NCBI RefSeq assembly: GCF_021130785.1
Contig: NW_025777620.1
Span: forward strand, 62,001 to 126,000
Reading direction: 5' to 3'
Length of the DNA: 64,000 bases
Origin: Homalodisca vitripennis
Lineage: Eukaryota; Arthropoda; Insecta; Hemiptera; Cicadellidae
Part shown: positions 41,089 through 54,259 of the stretch, piece by piece
Layout of the letters: every line of letters begins with the position of its first letter
Position numbering within the stretch: the stretch's first letter is position 1
The notes under the pieces: generated by a model
What the model saw: the letters and a program-made list of their open reading frames with translations, nothing else
What the model was told of the DNA's origin: nothing
Database searches by the model: none
Position numbers and translations under genes: made by a program

Positions 41089-41706
41089 ATGGCGAATAAA
41101 CTAGATGCAAAAGAAGCAAGGCGACTTGAAAAAATTCAGAGTGTCTTGGCTGCAAAGTTCAAACGTGCTGAACAGGATGAATTAAAAAACTTCTCAAACA
41201 AAAATACTATATCATCAAATGCTAATGAGACGTCTGACAATCGTAACATATCAATAACACATGATCGACCGCTCACTGTATCTAAAGCTAGAAAGTTGGA
41301 TGAGTTAAACCGGAAATTACAAAGTGAGTTTGCTCAGACCCATTTTAAAGAGTTAGAAGTTGTTCGTGAAAATGAGAAAAAGTACGAACCAATCACCAGA
41401 GCCATTAGGGAACAACAACATAGAGAATTGGAAACACAAAAGATACGTAGTCAAAACCGTATGAAACAGTTGGTAAGATTTCAACCTCAAGCATCAGATC
41501 GTCGAACGTTTGAGGATGTAGATTACGATGATGAGCCAGAAGTGCAACCTCAAGAGCAATCGATGAAACAGTTGATGGATTCTAAAGTAGTAACACTTGG
41601 TTCTCTAGGAGCCCGATACCTTCCAAAATCCAACGACAAACAGTTTGGTATTTGGTACGATGAAAATCTAGAGCAGCCGTGCCGATTGCTTGTATACTTA
41701 CAGTAA
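41089..41706 (+). CDS. virion-associated protein, N-terminal part, intact copy
   Basis: 205 codons, uninterrupted. Differs from 31515 by a few residues (SDNRNIS for SANRNIS, KLDEL for KLNEL, DYDDEP, YLPKS). Same GC-spacer-encoded tail. Confidence 0.7.
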   Translation: MANKLDAKEARRLEKIQSVLAAKFKRAEQDELKNFSNKNTISSNANETSDNRNISITHDRPLTVSKARKLDELNRKLQSEFAQTHFKELEVVRENEKKYEPITRAIREQQHRELETQKIRSQNRMKQLVRFQPQASDRRTFEDVDYDDEPEVQPQEQSMKQLMDSKVVTLGSLGARYLPKSNDKQFGIWYDENLEQPCRLLVYLQ

Positions 41707-42057
41707 CAACGCGTGGTGTCTGCGCGGTGGCGGGACAGCGATGACATGCGTGGTGATTCGCGCGGCGCGGTTCTGACTACCCGTACTCACACTCTTAGTC
41801 GCTGTCTAACAATTATCTGTCCCCAGATTCGGTCTCACACGGTTTTGTCCCAGAACCGGTCCTTGGGTGCTTTGTCCCAGGAACAGCCAAAGGTATACTA
41901 CCGACATGCGTGGTGATCGCGCGGCGCGGTTCTGACTACCCGTACTCACACTCTTAGTCGCTCTCTAACAATTTTCTGTCCCAGATTCAGTCTCACACGG
42001 TTTGTCACCAGAACCGGTCTCGGTGCTTTGTCCCAGGAACGGCCAAAGTATACTACT
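41707..42057. repeat. GC-rich arm leading into satellite
   Basis: Two subunits with scattered indels (for example CCCCAGATTC, GGTTTTGTCC) that are absent from cleaner copies. This marks the start of an indel-rich stretch. Confidence 0.75.
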
Positions 42058-45000
42058 AACGCCTTCTACCAAATCTCAGCAATCTATAGTAACACACTAT
42101 GGTGAATGGATATCAAAAGATATCGAAACTAACGAAACATTAAATGGTTTCCTCAGAAACGTAAATTATTCTTTGGAAAATTAATTTTATTCAGTTTTAG
42201 CCACATTGTACGATTTCTGATATATTGAACGCCTAATTCGAAATCTCAGCAATCTAATAGTAACGCAGTATAATTATGCAAATAAAAAGATATCGAAAAC
42301 TAACAAAAAACATTGTGTGGTTTCCTAGGAAACGTAAATAATGATTTGGAAAAAATTATTTTATTAAAGTTTTAGTCCACTTTGTACTATTTCTGATATA
42401 TTCAACGTCTTCTACTAAAGCTCAGCTAATTATTAGTAACACACAATAGTTAATACAAATCAAAAGATATCGGAACTAACAAAAACATTATGTGGTTTCC
42501 TAGGAAATGTAAAATTTATTCTTTGGAGGAAAATTATTTTTATTCAGTTTTAGCCACATTGTTACTATTTATGTTATAAGAAACGCCTTCTACTAAATCT
42601 CAGCAAACTAATAGGAACACACTATTGTTAATACAAATCAAAAGATATCGAAATTAACAAAACATTAAGTGGTTTCCTAGGAAACGTAAATTGTTCTTTG
42701 GAAACTTATTTTATTCAGTTTAAGCCCCATTGTACTATATATGATACATTAAACGCCTAATACTAAATCTCATTTACCGTAATAGTAACACAGTTACGTT
42801 AGTACAATTCAAAAAGATATCGAAACTAACAAAACATTAAGTGGTTTCCTAGGAAAACGTAAATTATTTCTTTGGAAAATTATTTATTCAGTTTTTTGTC
42901 ACATTTGTTAACTATGTATTATACATTAAACGCCATCTACTAATCTCAGCAATTTCTAATAGTAACACACTATATTAAATACAAATTAAAAGATATTGAA
43001 ACTAACAAAACATTAAGTGGTTTCCTAGGAAACGTAAATTATTTTTTGGAAAATAATTTTATCAGCTTTAGTCACATTGTACTATTTATAAGATATTAAA
43101 CGTCTTCTACTAAATCTCAGCTAATTATAGTAACACACAACCAAAAATTGTTAATACAAATCAAAAGATATCGAAAACTAACAAACATTAAGTGGTTTCC
43201 TAGGAAACGTAAATTATTCTTTGGAAAATTATTTTTATTCAGTTTTAGTAACATTGTACTTTTTATTATACACTAAACGCCATCTACTAAATCTCAGAAA
43301 TCTAATAGTAACACACTATTGTTAATACAAATCAAAAGTTATCGAAAGTAACTAAGAAACATTAGAAAAGTAGTTTCTAGGAACGTAAATTATCTTTGGA
43401 AAATTTTTTTATTCAGTTTAAGCCCCATTGTACTCTATTTTATGAGATACATTAAAACGCCTGATACAAAATCTCAGCTAAGTAATAGTAACACAGTATT
43501 AGTTAGTACAAATTCAAAAGATATTCGAAAAACTAACAAAACATTAAGTGGTTTCCTAGGACACGTAAATTATTCTTTGGAAAATTAATTTTATTCAGTT
43601 TTAGTCACATTGTACTATTTATTATATATTAAACGCCTTCTACTAAATCTCAGCTACCTAATAGTAATACACTATTGTTAATACTAATCAAAAGATATAT
43701 CGAATAGAAGAAAACATTAGGTGGTTTCCTAGGGAAAACGTAAATTATTAATTTAGAAAATTGTTTTATTCCGTTTTAGTCACATTGTACAATTTATGCT
43801 TATATTAAAATGACTAATTCTAAATCTTAGTAAACTAATTAGTAACGCAGTATAATTATGCAAATCAAAAGATATCGAAACTAAAAAAACATTGAGTGGT
43901 TACCTAGTAAACGTAAATTATTCTTTGGAAAATTATTTTTATTCAGTTTTAGTCTCATTGTACTATTTATGATATATTAAACGCCTTCTACTAAAATCAG
44001 CAAACTAATAGAAACACACTATTGTTAATACAAATCAAAAGATATCGGAACTAACCAAACATTATGTGGTTTCCTAGGAAACGTAAATTATGCTCTTTGG
44101 AAAAATTATTTTATTCCGTTTTAGCCTCACATTGTACTAATTATGTTATAAGTAATGCCTTCTACTAAATCTCAGCTTCCTAATAGTAACACACTATTGT
44201 TAATACAAGTCAAAAGATATCGAAAGTAACATAAAACATTAAGTGGTTTCCTAGGAAACGTAAATTATTATTTAGAAAATTGTTTTATTCGTTTTAGTCA
44301 CATTGTACAATTTATGCTATATTAAATGCCTAATTCTAAATCTCAGTAAACTAATAGTAACGCAGTATAATTATGCAACTCCAAAAGATATCGAAAACTA
44401 ACAAAACATTGAGTGGTTACCTAGTATAAACGTAAATTATTCATCTTGGAAAATTATTTTTATTCAGTTTTAGTCTCATTGTACTATTTATGATATATTA
44501 AACGCCTTCTACTAAAATCAGCAAACTAATAGTAACACACTATAGTTAATACAATTCAAAAGATATCGAAACTAACAAAACATTATGTGGTATCCTAGGA
44601 AACGTTAATTATTCATCGGAAAATTATTTTATTCAGTTTTAGACACATTTGTACTATTTTTGATATACGAAACGCCTAATTCTAATCTCCTAAATCCCAG
44701 TAAACTAATAGAAAAACACACTATTGTTAATACAAATCAAAAGATATCGGAACTAACCAAACATTATGTGGTTTCCTAGGAGGAAACGTAAATTATTCTT
44801 TGGAAAATTATTTTCTTCCGTTTTAGGCCACATTGTATATTTATGTTATAAGAAACGCCTTCTACTAATCTCAGCTTCTAATAGTAACACACTATTGTTA
44901 ATACAAGTCAAAGATATCGAAAGTAACAAACATTAAGTGGTTTCCTAGGAAACGTAAAGCATGTATTATTTAGAAAATTGTTTTATTCCGTTTTGAGTCA

Positions 45001-45380
45001 CATTGTACAATTTATGCTATATAGTAAATGCCTAATCTAAATCTCAGTAAACTAATAGGTAACGCAGTATAATTATGCAAAAATCAAAAGTATCGAAACT
45101 AAACAAAACATGGAGTGGTTACCTAGTAAACGTAAATTATTCTTTGGAAAATTATTTTATATTCAGTTTTAGTCTCATTGTACTATTTATGATATTTTAA
45201 CGTTCTTCTTACTAAATCCCAGCTAACTAATAGTAACACACAATAGTTAATACAAATTTAAAAGATATCGAAACTAACAAAATATTATTAAGTGGTTTCC
45301 TAGGAAACGTAAATTATTCTTTGGAAAATTATTTTATTCAGTTTTAGTCACATTGTACTATTTATTATATATTAAACGCC
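42058..45380. repeat. ~170-bp satellite block, indel-rich
   Basis: About 19-20 units with frequent one- to three-base insertions and deletions, often in homopolymers, making unit length irregular. This contrasts with the regular block at 32478. No gene seen. Confidence 0.88.
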
Positions 45381-45931
45381 AGTAGTCATACTTTGGCCGT
45401 TCCTTGGACAAAGCAGCACACTGAGAGCGGTTCTGGGACAAACCGTGTAAGACCGAATCTGGGACAGAAAAATTGTTAGAGAGCGACTAAGAGTGTGAGT
45501 ACGGGTAGTCAGAACCGCGCCGCGCGAATCACCACGCATGTCATCGCTGTCCCGCCATCCGCGCAGACACCACGCGTAGTTACTGTAAGTATACAAAGCA
45601 ATCGGCACGCGCCTCGTCATCGCCGCGCCGCGCGACTGCTGAACCGTCACCGACCTAGGCAAGTGGTCACACGCCTCGTCAGCACCGCGCCGTGCGAGTG
45701 CTGAACCGTCACCAGCACCAGCGGCGGGGAGATGACGACGCGCGTGCCGATTGCTTGTATACTTACAGTTAACCAACGCGTGGTGTCTGCGCGGTGGCGG
45801 GACAAGCGATGACATGCGTGGTGATTCGCGCGGCGTGGTTCTGACTACCCGTACTCACACTCTTAGTCGCTCTCTAACAATTTTCTGTCCCAGATTCGGT
45901 CTCACACGGTTTGTCCCAGAACCGGTCTCGG
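45381..45931. repeat. GC-rich palindrome, imperfect
   Basis: Same layout as 36216-36806, but the centre is shortened (GCACCAGCGGCGGGGAGATGAC near 45715) and small indels are present. Confidence 0.75.
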
Positions 45932-46618
45932 GTGAGCAAACCGAACTTTAAGAGTCGAACCATCTTTACAGAAAACCTAGTTGCTGTACATTTTAGTAAA
46001 AAAAAACTTTTGTTAAATAAACCTATTTACGTAGGTATGAGTATTCTAGACATATCAAAGACACTGATGTATGATTTCCACTACAATGTAATGAAAGAGA
46101 AGTATGGATCTAATATAAAAATGGTGTACACCGATACCGATTCCCTGATATATGACATCAAAACTAAAAACTTCTACGAAGACATGAAACATATAATTGG
46201 ATTATTTGATACAAGTGACTACCCCAACCCCAACCAATATGGGCTCCCCCACGTAAACAAAAAAGTTCTGGGTAAAATGAAAGATGAACTTAATGGTCGA
46301 ATCATGCGAGAGTTTGTAGGACTACGATCCAAGATGTATGCGAGCAATATAGAAGACAACCATTTCATAAAGAGGTCTAAGGGCGTGAAAAAAGCTGTAG
46401 TTGAAAATGAAATTACCTTTAGCAACTATAAAGACTGTTTGTTTAGTAACATCGAGCACTACAAAACGATGAATACAATTCGGAGTCAAGCACACAATCT
46501 CTACAGCGTAGAACACCATAAAGTGGTACTTTCATCAAAGGACGACAAACGTTTCGTACTCGAAGACAATATCCGAACCCTAGCATGGGGTCATCATAGA
46601 ATATGCGAAAACTGTTAA
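45932..46618 (+). CDS. pPolB C-terminal fragment, open copy
   Basis: 229 open codons identical in protein to 36807-37493. No native start and no catalytic motifs other than YTDTDS. Confidence 0.83.
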   Translation: MSKPNFKSRTIFTENLVAVHFSKKKLLLNKPIYVGMSILDISKTLMYDFHYNVMKEKYGSNIKMVYTDTDSLIYDIKTKNFYEDMKHIIGLFDTSDYPNPNQYGLPHVNKKVLGKMKDELNGRIMREFVGLRSKMYASNIEDNHFIKRSKGVKKAVVENEITFSNYKDCLFSNIEHYKTMNTIRSQAHNLYSVEHHKVVLSSKDDKRFVLEDNIRTLAWGHHRICENC

Positions 46619-46625
46619 ATTGTAA

Positions 46626-47303
46626 ATGTATGTAAGAGAACATACTATGGAAATTCAAGTGTATTGCAGAGAGAAATTCGAAGACCAATTTTTACCTAGC
46701 CCGTTACGGTGTCTTATTGTAGGACCGTCTGGGTGTGGTAAAACGAACTTGTTATTGAATTTCATTTACAACAAAGATGGAGTTCCGTTCAAGAATCTAT
46801 ACGTGTTTAGTCGTTCAATAGAACAACCTGCATATGTAGATCTGCGTGAACAATACAGTAGATTAGAAAAAAACCTCAGAAGACACATTGCGTTTTTCTA
46901 TTCTTCCTGTCAAGATCTCATTTCTATCGATGACTGCAAACCAAACTCACTTGTGGTATTCGATGACTGCCTCCTAGAAGAGCAAACTAAAATCAAAGAC
47001 TATTTCATTAGAGGACGTCATAAAGGGATTTCTTGTGTCTACCTGAGTCAGAGCTATGGTCGGGTTGATATGCAGGTCATACGAAACAATGTTAATCTGT
47101 TGTGTCTGTTTACAATGAACAAGTACTATACAAAGAGAGTGTTCCAGGACTTTGTAGGTTCTGACATGACTTTCAACCAATTTGAGGCTCTCTGTTTTGA
47201 GTGCTGGAAAACACCTCATGGATTCATATCTATTAATACTACAGCTAAACCACAAAAAAGGAAATATATGTGCAATTTAAAAAGGAAACTATGTGTTGAA
47301 TAA
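46626..47303 (+). CDS. packaging ATPase, intact copy
   Basis: Protein identical to 37501-38178. Flanking satellite blocks are full of indels while this gene has none. Confidence 0.9.
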   Translation: MYVREHTMEIQVYCREKFEDQFLPSPLRCLIVGPSGCGKTNLLLNFIYNKDGVPFKNLYVFSRSIEQPAYVDLREQYSRLEKNLRRHIAFFYSSCQDLISIDDCKPNSLVVFDDCLLEEQTKIKDYFIRGRHKGISCVYLSQSYGRVDMQVIRNNVNLLCLFTMNKYYTKRVFQDFVGSDMTFNQFEALCFECWKTPHGFISINTTAKPQKRKYMCNLKRKLCVE

Positions 47304-47324
47304 TACTTCGTTGTAAAACGTACC

Positions 47325-47833
47325 AGTATAAACGTAATTTGACGTTTAAGTATAAACGTAATTTGACGTTTAAGTATAAACGTAATTTGACGTTTAAGTA
47401 TAAACGTAATTTAACGTTCATAAACGTAATTTGACGTTTAAAAACGTAATTTGACGTTCATAAACGTAATTTGACGTTTAAGTATAAACGTAATTTGACG
47501 TTCATAAACGTAATTTGACGTTAAAATATAAACGTAATTTAACGTTCATAAACGTAATTTGACGTTCATAAACGTAATTTGACGTTTAAGTATAAACGTA
47601 ATTTAACGTTCATAAACGTAATTTGACGTTTAAGTATAAACGTAATTTAACGTTCATAAACGTAATTTGACGTTTAAGTATAAACGTAATTTGACGTTCA
47701 TAAACGTAATTTGACGTTTAAGTATAAACGTAATTTGACGTTTAAGTATAAACGTAATTTGACGTTCATAAACGTAATTTGACGTTCAAGTATAAACGTA
47801 ATTTGACGTTCATAAACGTAATTTGACGTTCCA
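47325..47833. repeat. 20/24-bp minisatellite array
   Basis: About 24 units, the longest array between an ATPase and a 205-aa gene. The 24-bp and 20-bp units alternate in blocks. Confidence 0.9.
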
Positions 47834-47895
47834 GTGTAAACGTGACTTGAAAGATTTGAAGAAAAACTCTGTATCTATTACTATAAGTATACAAC

Positions 47896-48513
47896 ATGGC
47901 GAATAAACTAGATGCAAAAGAAGCAAGGCGACTTGAAAAAATTCAGAGTGTCTTGGCTGCAAAGTTCAAACGTGCTGATCAGGATGAATTAAAAAACTTC
48001 TCAAACAAAAATACTATATCATCAAATGCTAATGAGACGTCTGCCAATCGTAACATATCAATAACACATGATCGACCGCTCACTGTTTCTAAAGCTAGAA
48101 AGTTGGATGAGTTAAACCGGAAATTACAAAGTGAGTTTGCTCAGACCCATTTTAAAGAGTTAGAAGTTGTTCGTGAAAATGAGAAAAAGTACGAACCAAT
48201 CACCAGAGCCATTAGGGAACAACAACATAGAGAATTGGAAACACAAAAGATACGTAGTCAAAACCGTATGAAACAGTTGGTAAGATTTCAACCTCAAGCA
48301 TCAGATCGTCGAACGTTTGAGGATGTAGATTACGATGATGAGCCAGAAGTGCAACCTCAAGAGCAATCGATGAAACAGTTGATGGATTCTAAAGTAGTAA
48401 CACTTGGTTCTCTAGGAGCCCGATACCTTCCAAAATCCAACGACAAACAGTTTGGTATTTGGTACGATGAAAATCTAGAGCAGCCGTGCCGATTGCTTGT
48501 ATACTTACAGTAA
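47896..48513 (+). CDS. virion-associated protein, N-terminal part, intact copy
   Basis: 205 codons, uninterrupted. One residue (RADQDEL for RAEQDEL) distinguishes it from most copies. Same chimeric tail. Confidence 0.7.
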   Translation: MANKLDAKEARRLEKIQSVLAAKFKRADQDELKNFSNKNTISSNANETSANRNISITHDRPLTVSKARKLDELNRKLQSEFAQTHFKELEVVRENEKKYEPITRAIREQQHRELETQKIRSQNRMKQLVRFQPQASDRRTFEDVDYDDEPEVQPQEQSMKQLMDSKVVTLGSLGARYLPKSNDKQFGIWYDENLEQPCRLLVYLQ

Positions 48514-48866
48514 CAACGCGTGGTGTCTGCGCGGTGGCGGGACAGCGATGACATGCGTGGTGATTCGCGCGGCGCGGTTCTGACTACCCGTACTCACACT
48601 CTTAGTCGCTCTCTAACAATTTTCTGTCCCGGATTCGGTCTCACACGGTTTGTCCCAGAACCGGTCTTCGGGTGCTTTGTCCCAGGAACAGCCAAAGTAT
48701 ACTACTGACATGCGTGGTTGATTCGCGCGGCGCGGTTTCTGACTACCCGTACTCACACTCTTAGTCGCTCTCTAACAAATTTTCTGTCCCAGATTCAGTC
48801 TCACACGGTTTGTCCCAGAACCGGTCTCGGGTGCTTTGTCCCAGGAACGGCCAAAGTATGACTACT
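48514..48866. repeat. GC-rich arm leading into satellite
   Basis: Two subunits, a few indels. Confidence 0.75.
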
Positions 48867-51792
48867 AACGCCTTCTACTAAATCTCAGCAATCTAATAGT
48901 AACACACTATAGTGAATGGATATCAAAAAGATATCGAAACTAACAAAGCATTAAATGGTTTCCTAAAAGAAACGTAAATTATTTCTTTGGAAAATAATTT
49001 TATTCAGTTTTAGCCACATTGTACGATTTCTGATATAATTAACGCCTAATTCGAAATCTCAGCAATCTAATAGTAACACGTTATATTGAATACAAATTAA
49101 AAGATATTGAAACTAACAAAACATTAAGTGGTTTCCTAGGAAACGTAAATTATTTTTTGAAAAAAAAATTTTACTCAGCTTTAGTCACATTGTACTATTT
49201 ATAATATATTAAACGTCTTCTACTATATCTCAGCTAATTAATAGTAACACACAATTAGTTAATACAAATCAAAAGATATCGGAACTAACAAAACATTATG
49301 TTGGTTTTCCTAGGAAATGTAAATTATTCTTTGGAAAATTATTTTATTCAGTTTTAGCCACATTGTACTATTTATAACATATAAGGAAACGCCTTCTACT
49401 AAATCTCAGCAAACTAATTGGAACACACTATTGTTGATACAAATCAAAAGATATCGAAAGTAACAAAACATTAAGTGGTTTCCTAGGAAACGTAAATTGT
49501 TCTTTGGGAAACTTATTTTATTCAGTTTTAAGCCCCATTGTACTATGTATTGATACATTTAAACGCCTAATACTAAATCTCTCAGCTACACTAATAGTAA
49601 CACAGTATATTAAATACAAATTAAAAAGATATTGAAACTAACAAAAACATTAAGTGGTTTCCTAGGAAACGTAAATTATTTTTTTGGAAAAAAATTTTAC
49701 TCAGCTTTAGTCACATTGTCCTATTTATAAGATATTAACGTCTTCTACTAAATCTCAGCTAATTATAGTAACACACAATAGTTAATACAAATCAAAAGAT
49801 ATCGAAAACTAACAAACATTAAGTGGTTTCCTAGGAAACGTAAATTATTCTTTGGAAAATTATTTTATTCAGTTTTAGTCACATTGTACTTTTTATTATA
49901 CATTAAACGCCTTCTACTAAATCTCAGAAATCTAATAGTAACACACTATATTGAATACAAATTAAAAGTTATCGAAAACAAACAAAAACAATAGCAGTTT
50001 CCTAGGAAATGTAAAATTATTCTTTGGAAAATTTTTTTATTCAGTTTTAGACACATTGTACTATTTATGTTATAAGAAACGCTTTCTACTAAATCTCAGC
50101 TTTCTAATAGTAACACACTATTGTTTTAATACAAATCAAAAGATATCGATAAGTAACAAAACATTAAGTAGTTTCCTAGGAAAACGTAAATTATCTTTGG
50201 AAAATTTTTTTATTCACTTTAAGCCCCATTGTACTATATATGATACATTAAAACGCCTTATACAAAATCTCAGCTAAGTAATAGTAACACAGTATAGTTA
50301 GTACAGATCAAAAGATATCGAAACTAACAAAACATTAAGTGGTTTCCTAGGACACGTAAATTATTCTTTGGAAAATTATTTTTATTCAGTTTTAGTCACA
50401 TTGTACTATTTATTATATATTAACGCCTTCTACTAAATCTCAACTACTAATAGTAATACACTATTGTTAATACTAAATCAAAAGATATTCGAATATAAGA
50501 AAAAACATTAAGTGGTTTCCTAGGAAACGTAAATTATTATTTAGAAAATTGTTTATTCCGTTTTAGACACATTGTACAATTTATGCTATATTAAATGCTA
50601 ATTCTAAATCTTAGTAAACTAATAGTAACACGCAGATAATCATGCAAAATCAAAAGATATCGAAACTAACATAACATTGAGTGGTTTACCTAGTAAACGT
50701 AAATTATTCTTTGGAAAATTATTTTATTCAGTTTTAGTCTCATTGTATACTATTTATGATATATTAAACGCCTTCTACTAAAATCAGCAAACTAAAAGAA
50801 ACACACTATTGTTAATACAAATCAAAAGATATCGGAACTAACAAAACATTATGTGGTTTCCTAGGAAACGTAAATTATTCTTTGGAAAATTATTTTCTTC
50901 CGTTTTAGCCACATTGTACTATTTATGTTATAAGAAACGCCTTCTCCTAAATCTCAGCTTTCCTAATTGTAACACACTATTGTTAATACAAGTCAAAAGA
51001 TATCGAATATAACAAAAACATTAAGTGGTTTCCTAGGAAACGTAAATTATTATTTAGGAAAATTGTTTTATTCCGTTTTAGACACATTGTACAATTTATG
51101 CTATATTAAATGCCTAATTCTAAATCTCAGTAAACTAATAGTAACGCAGTTTATTATGCAAACTCATAAGATATCGAAACTAAACAAAACATTGAGTGGT
51201 TACCTAGTAAACGTAAATTATTCTTTGGAAAATTATTTTATTCAGTTTTAGTCTCATTGTACTATTTATGATATATTAAACGCCTTCTACTAAAATCAGC
51301 AAACTAATAGTAACACACTATAGTTAATACAATTCAAAAGATATCGAAACTAACAAAACATTATGTGGGTTTCTAGGAAACGTTAATTATTTCATCGGAA
51401 AATTATTTTATTCAGTTTTAGACACATTGTACTATTTATGATATATATAACGCCTAATTCTAAATCTCAGTAAAACTTAATAGTAACGCAGTTTAGTTAT
51501 GCAAATCAAAAGATATCGAAACTAACAAACATTAATTGGTTTCCTAGGAAACGTAAAATATTCCTTGGAAAATTATTTTATTCAGCTTTAGTAACATTGT
51601 ACTATTTATGATATTTTAAACGTCTTCTACTAAATCCCAGCTAATAATAGTAACACACAATAGTTAATACAAATCAAAAGATATCGAAACTAACAAATTA
51701 TTAAGTGGTTTCCTAGGAAACGTAAATTATTACTTTGGAAAATTATTTTATTCAGTTTTGTCACATTGTACTATTTATTATATATTAAACGC
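48867..51792. repeat. ~170-bp satellite block, indel-rich
   Basis: About 17 units, irregular as in 42058-45380. Unit order partly parallels that block. No gene seen. Confidence 0.88.
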
Positions 51793-52337
51793 CTAGTAGT
51801 ATACTTTGGCCGTTCCTGGGACAAAGCACCCGAGACCGGTTCTGGGACAAACGTGTAAAGACCGAATCTGGGACAGAAAATTGTTAGAGAGCGACTAAGA
51901 GTGTGAGTACGGGTAGTCAGAACCGCGCCCGCGCGAATCACCACGCATGTCATCGCTGTCCCCGCCCCCGCGCAGGACACCACGCGTTGTTACTGTAAGT
52001 ATACAAGCAATCGGCACGCGCCTCGTCATCGCCGCGCCGCGCGACTGCTGAACCGTCACCGCCTAGCAATTGGCACACGCCTCGTCAGCACCGCGCCGCG
52101 CGAGTGCTGAACCGTCACCAGCACCGCGGCGCGGCGATGACGAGGCGCGTGCCGATTGCTTGTATACTTACAGTAAACAACGCGTGGTGTCTGCGCGGTG
52201 GCGGGACAGCGATGACATGCGTGGTGATTCGCGCGGCGCGTGGTTCTGACTACCCGTACTCACACTCTTATTCGCTCTCTACACAATTTTCTGTCCCAGA
52301 TTCGGTCTCACACGGTTTGTCCCAGAACCGGTCTCGG
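51793..52337. repeat. GC-rich palindrome, imperfect
   Basis: As 36216-36806, with a shortened centre (CAGCACCGCGGCGCGGCG) and small indels in the left arm. Confidence 0.75.
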
Positions 52338-53024
52338 GTGAGCAAACCGAACTTTAAGAGTCGAACCATCTTTACAGAAAACCTAGTTGCTGTACATTTT
52401 AGTAAAAAAAAACTTTTGTTAAATAAACCTATTTACGTAGGTATGAGTATTCTAGACATATCAAAGACACTGATGTATGATTTCCACTACAATGTAATGA
52501 AAGAGAAGTATGGATCTAATATAAAAATGGTGTACACCGATACCGATTCCCTGATATATGACATCAAAACTAAAAACTTCTACGAAGACATGAAACATAT
52601 AATTGGATTATTTGATACAAGTGACTACCCCAACCCCAACCAATATGGGCTCCCCCACGTAAACAAAAAAGTTCTGGGTAAAATGAAAGATGAACTTAAT
52701 GGTCGAATCATGCGAGAGTTTGTAGGACTACGATCCAAGATGTATGCGAGCAATATAGAAGACAACCATTTCATAAAGAGGTCTAAGGGCGTGAAAAAAG
52801 CTGTAGTTGAAAATGAAATTACCTTTAGCAACTATAAAGACTGTTTGTTTAGTAACATCGAGCACTACAAAACGATGAATACAATTCGGAGTCAAGCACA
52901 CAATCTCTACAGCGTAGAACACCATAAAGTGGTACTTTCATCAAAGGACGACAAACGTTTCGTACTCGAAGACAATATCCGAACCCTAGCATGGGGTCAT
53001 CATAGAATATGCGAAAACTGTTAA
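52338..53024 (+). CDS. pPolB C-terminal fragment, open copy
   Basis: 229 open codons, protein identical to 36807-37493. An open frame extends upstream through the palindrome to 52104 by chance. Confidence 0.83.
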   Translation: MSKPNFKSRTIFTENLVAVHFSKKKLLLNKPIYVGMSILDISKTLMYDFHYNVMKEKYGSNIKMVYTDTDSLIYDIKTKNFYEDMKHIIGLFDTSDYPNPNQYGLPHVNKKVLGKMKDELNGRIMREFVGLRSKMYASNIEDNHFIKRSKGVKKAVVENEITFSNYKDCLFSNIEHYKTMNTIRSQAHNLYSVEHHKVVLSSKDDKRFVLEDNIRTLAWGHHRICENC

Positions 53025-53031
53025 ATTGTAA

Positions 53032-53709
53032 ATGTATGTAAGAGAACATACTATGGAAATTCAAGTGTATTGCAGAGAGAAATTCGAAGACCAATTTTTA
53101 CCTAGCCCGTTACGGTGTCTTATTGTAGGACCGTCTGGGTGTGGTAAAACGAACTTGTTATTGAATTTCATTTACAACAAAGATGGAGTTCCGTTCAAGA
53201 ATCTATACGTGTTTAGTCGTTCAATAGAACAACCTGCATATGTAGATCTGCGTGAACAATACAGTAGATTAGAAAAAAACCTCAGAAGACACATTGCGTT
53301 TTTCTATTCTTCCTGTCAAGATCTCATTTCTATCGATGACTGCAAACCAAACTCACTTGTGGTATTCGATGACTGCCTCCTAGAAGAGCAAACTAAAATC
53401 AAAGACTATTTCATTAGAGGACGTCATAAAGGGATTTCTTGTGTCTACCTGAGTCAGAGCTATGGTCGGGTTGATATGCAGGTCATACGAAACAATGTTA
53501 ATCTGTTGTGTCTGTTTACAATGAACAAGTACTATACAAAGAGAGTGTTCCAGGACTTTGTAGGTTCTGACATGACTTTCAACCAATTTGAGGCTCTCTG
53601 TTTTGAGTGCTGGAAAACACCTCATGGATTCATATCTATTAATACTACAGCTAAACCACAAAAAAGGAAATATATGTGCAATTTAAAAAGGAAACTATGT
53701 GTTGAATAA
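53032..53709 (+). CDS. packaging ATPase, intact copy
   Basis: Protein identical to 37501-38178; the fourth intact copy. Confidence 0.9.
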   Translation: MYVREHTMEIQVYCREKFEDQFLPSPLRCLIVGPSGCGKTNLLLNFIYNKDGVPFKNLYVFSRSIEQPAYVDLREQYSRLEKNLRRHIAFFYSSCQDLISIDDCKPNSLVVFDDCLLEEQTKIKDYFIRGRHKGISCVYLSQSYGRVDMQVIRNNVNLLCLFTMNKYYTKRVFQDFVGSDMTFNQFEALCFECWKTPHGFISINTTAKPQKRKYMCNLKRKLCVE

Positions 53710-53730
53710 TACTTCGTTGTAAAACGTACC

Positions 53731-54195
53731 AGTATAAACGTAATTTGACGTTTAAGTATAAACGTAATTTGACGTTTAAGTATAAACGTAATTTAACGTT
53801 CATAAACGTAATTTGACGTTCATAAACGTAATTTGACGTTCATAAACGTAATTTGACGTTTAAATATAAACGTAATTTAACGTTCATAAACGTAATTTGA
53901 CGTTCATAAACGTAATTTGACGTTTAAGTATAAACGTAATTTAACGTTCATAAACGTAATTTGACGTTTAAGTATAAACGTAATTTGACGTTTAAGTATA
54001 AACGTAATTTAACGTTTCATAAACGTAATTTGACGTTTAAGTATAAACGTAATTTGACGTTTAAGTATAAACGTAATTTGACGTTCATAAACGTAATTTG
54101 ACGTTCAAGTATAAACGTAATTTGACGTTCATAAAACGTAATTTGACGTTCAAGTATAAACGTAATTTGACGTTCATAAACGTAATTTGACGTTC
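53731..54195. repeat. 20/24-bp minisatellite array
   Basis: About 21 units with two one-base irregularities (AACGTTTCATAAACG near 54012, CATAAAACG near 54132). Confidence 0.9.
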
Positions 54196-54259
54196 CAGTG
54201 TAAACGTGACTTGAAAGATTTGAAGAAAAACTCTGTATCTATTACTATAAGTATACAAC

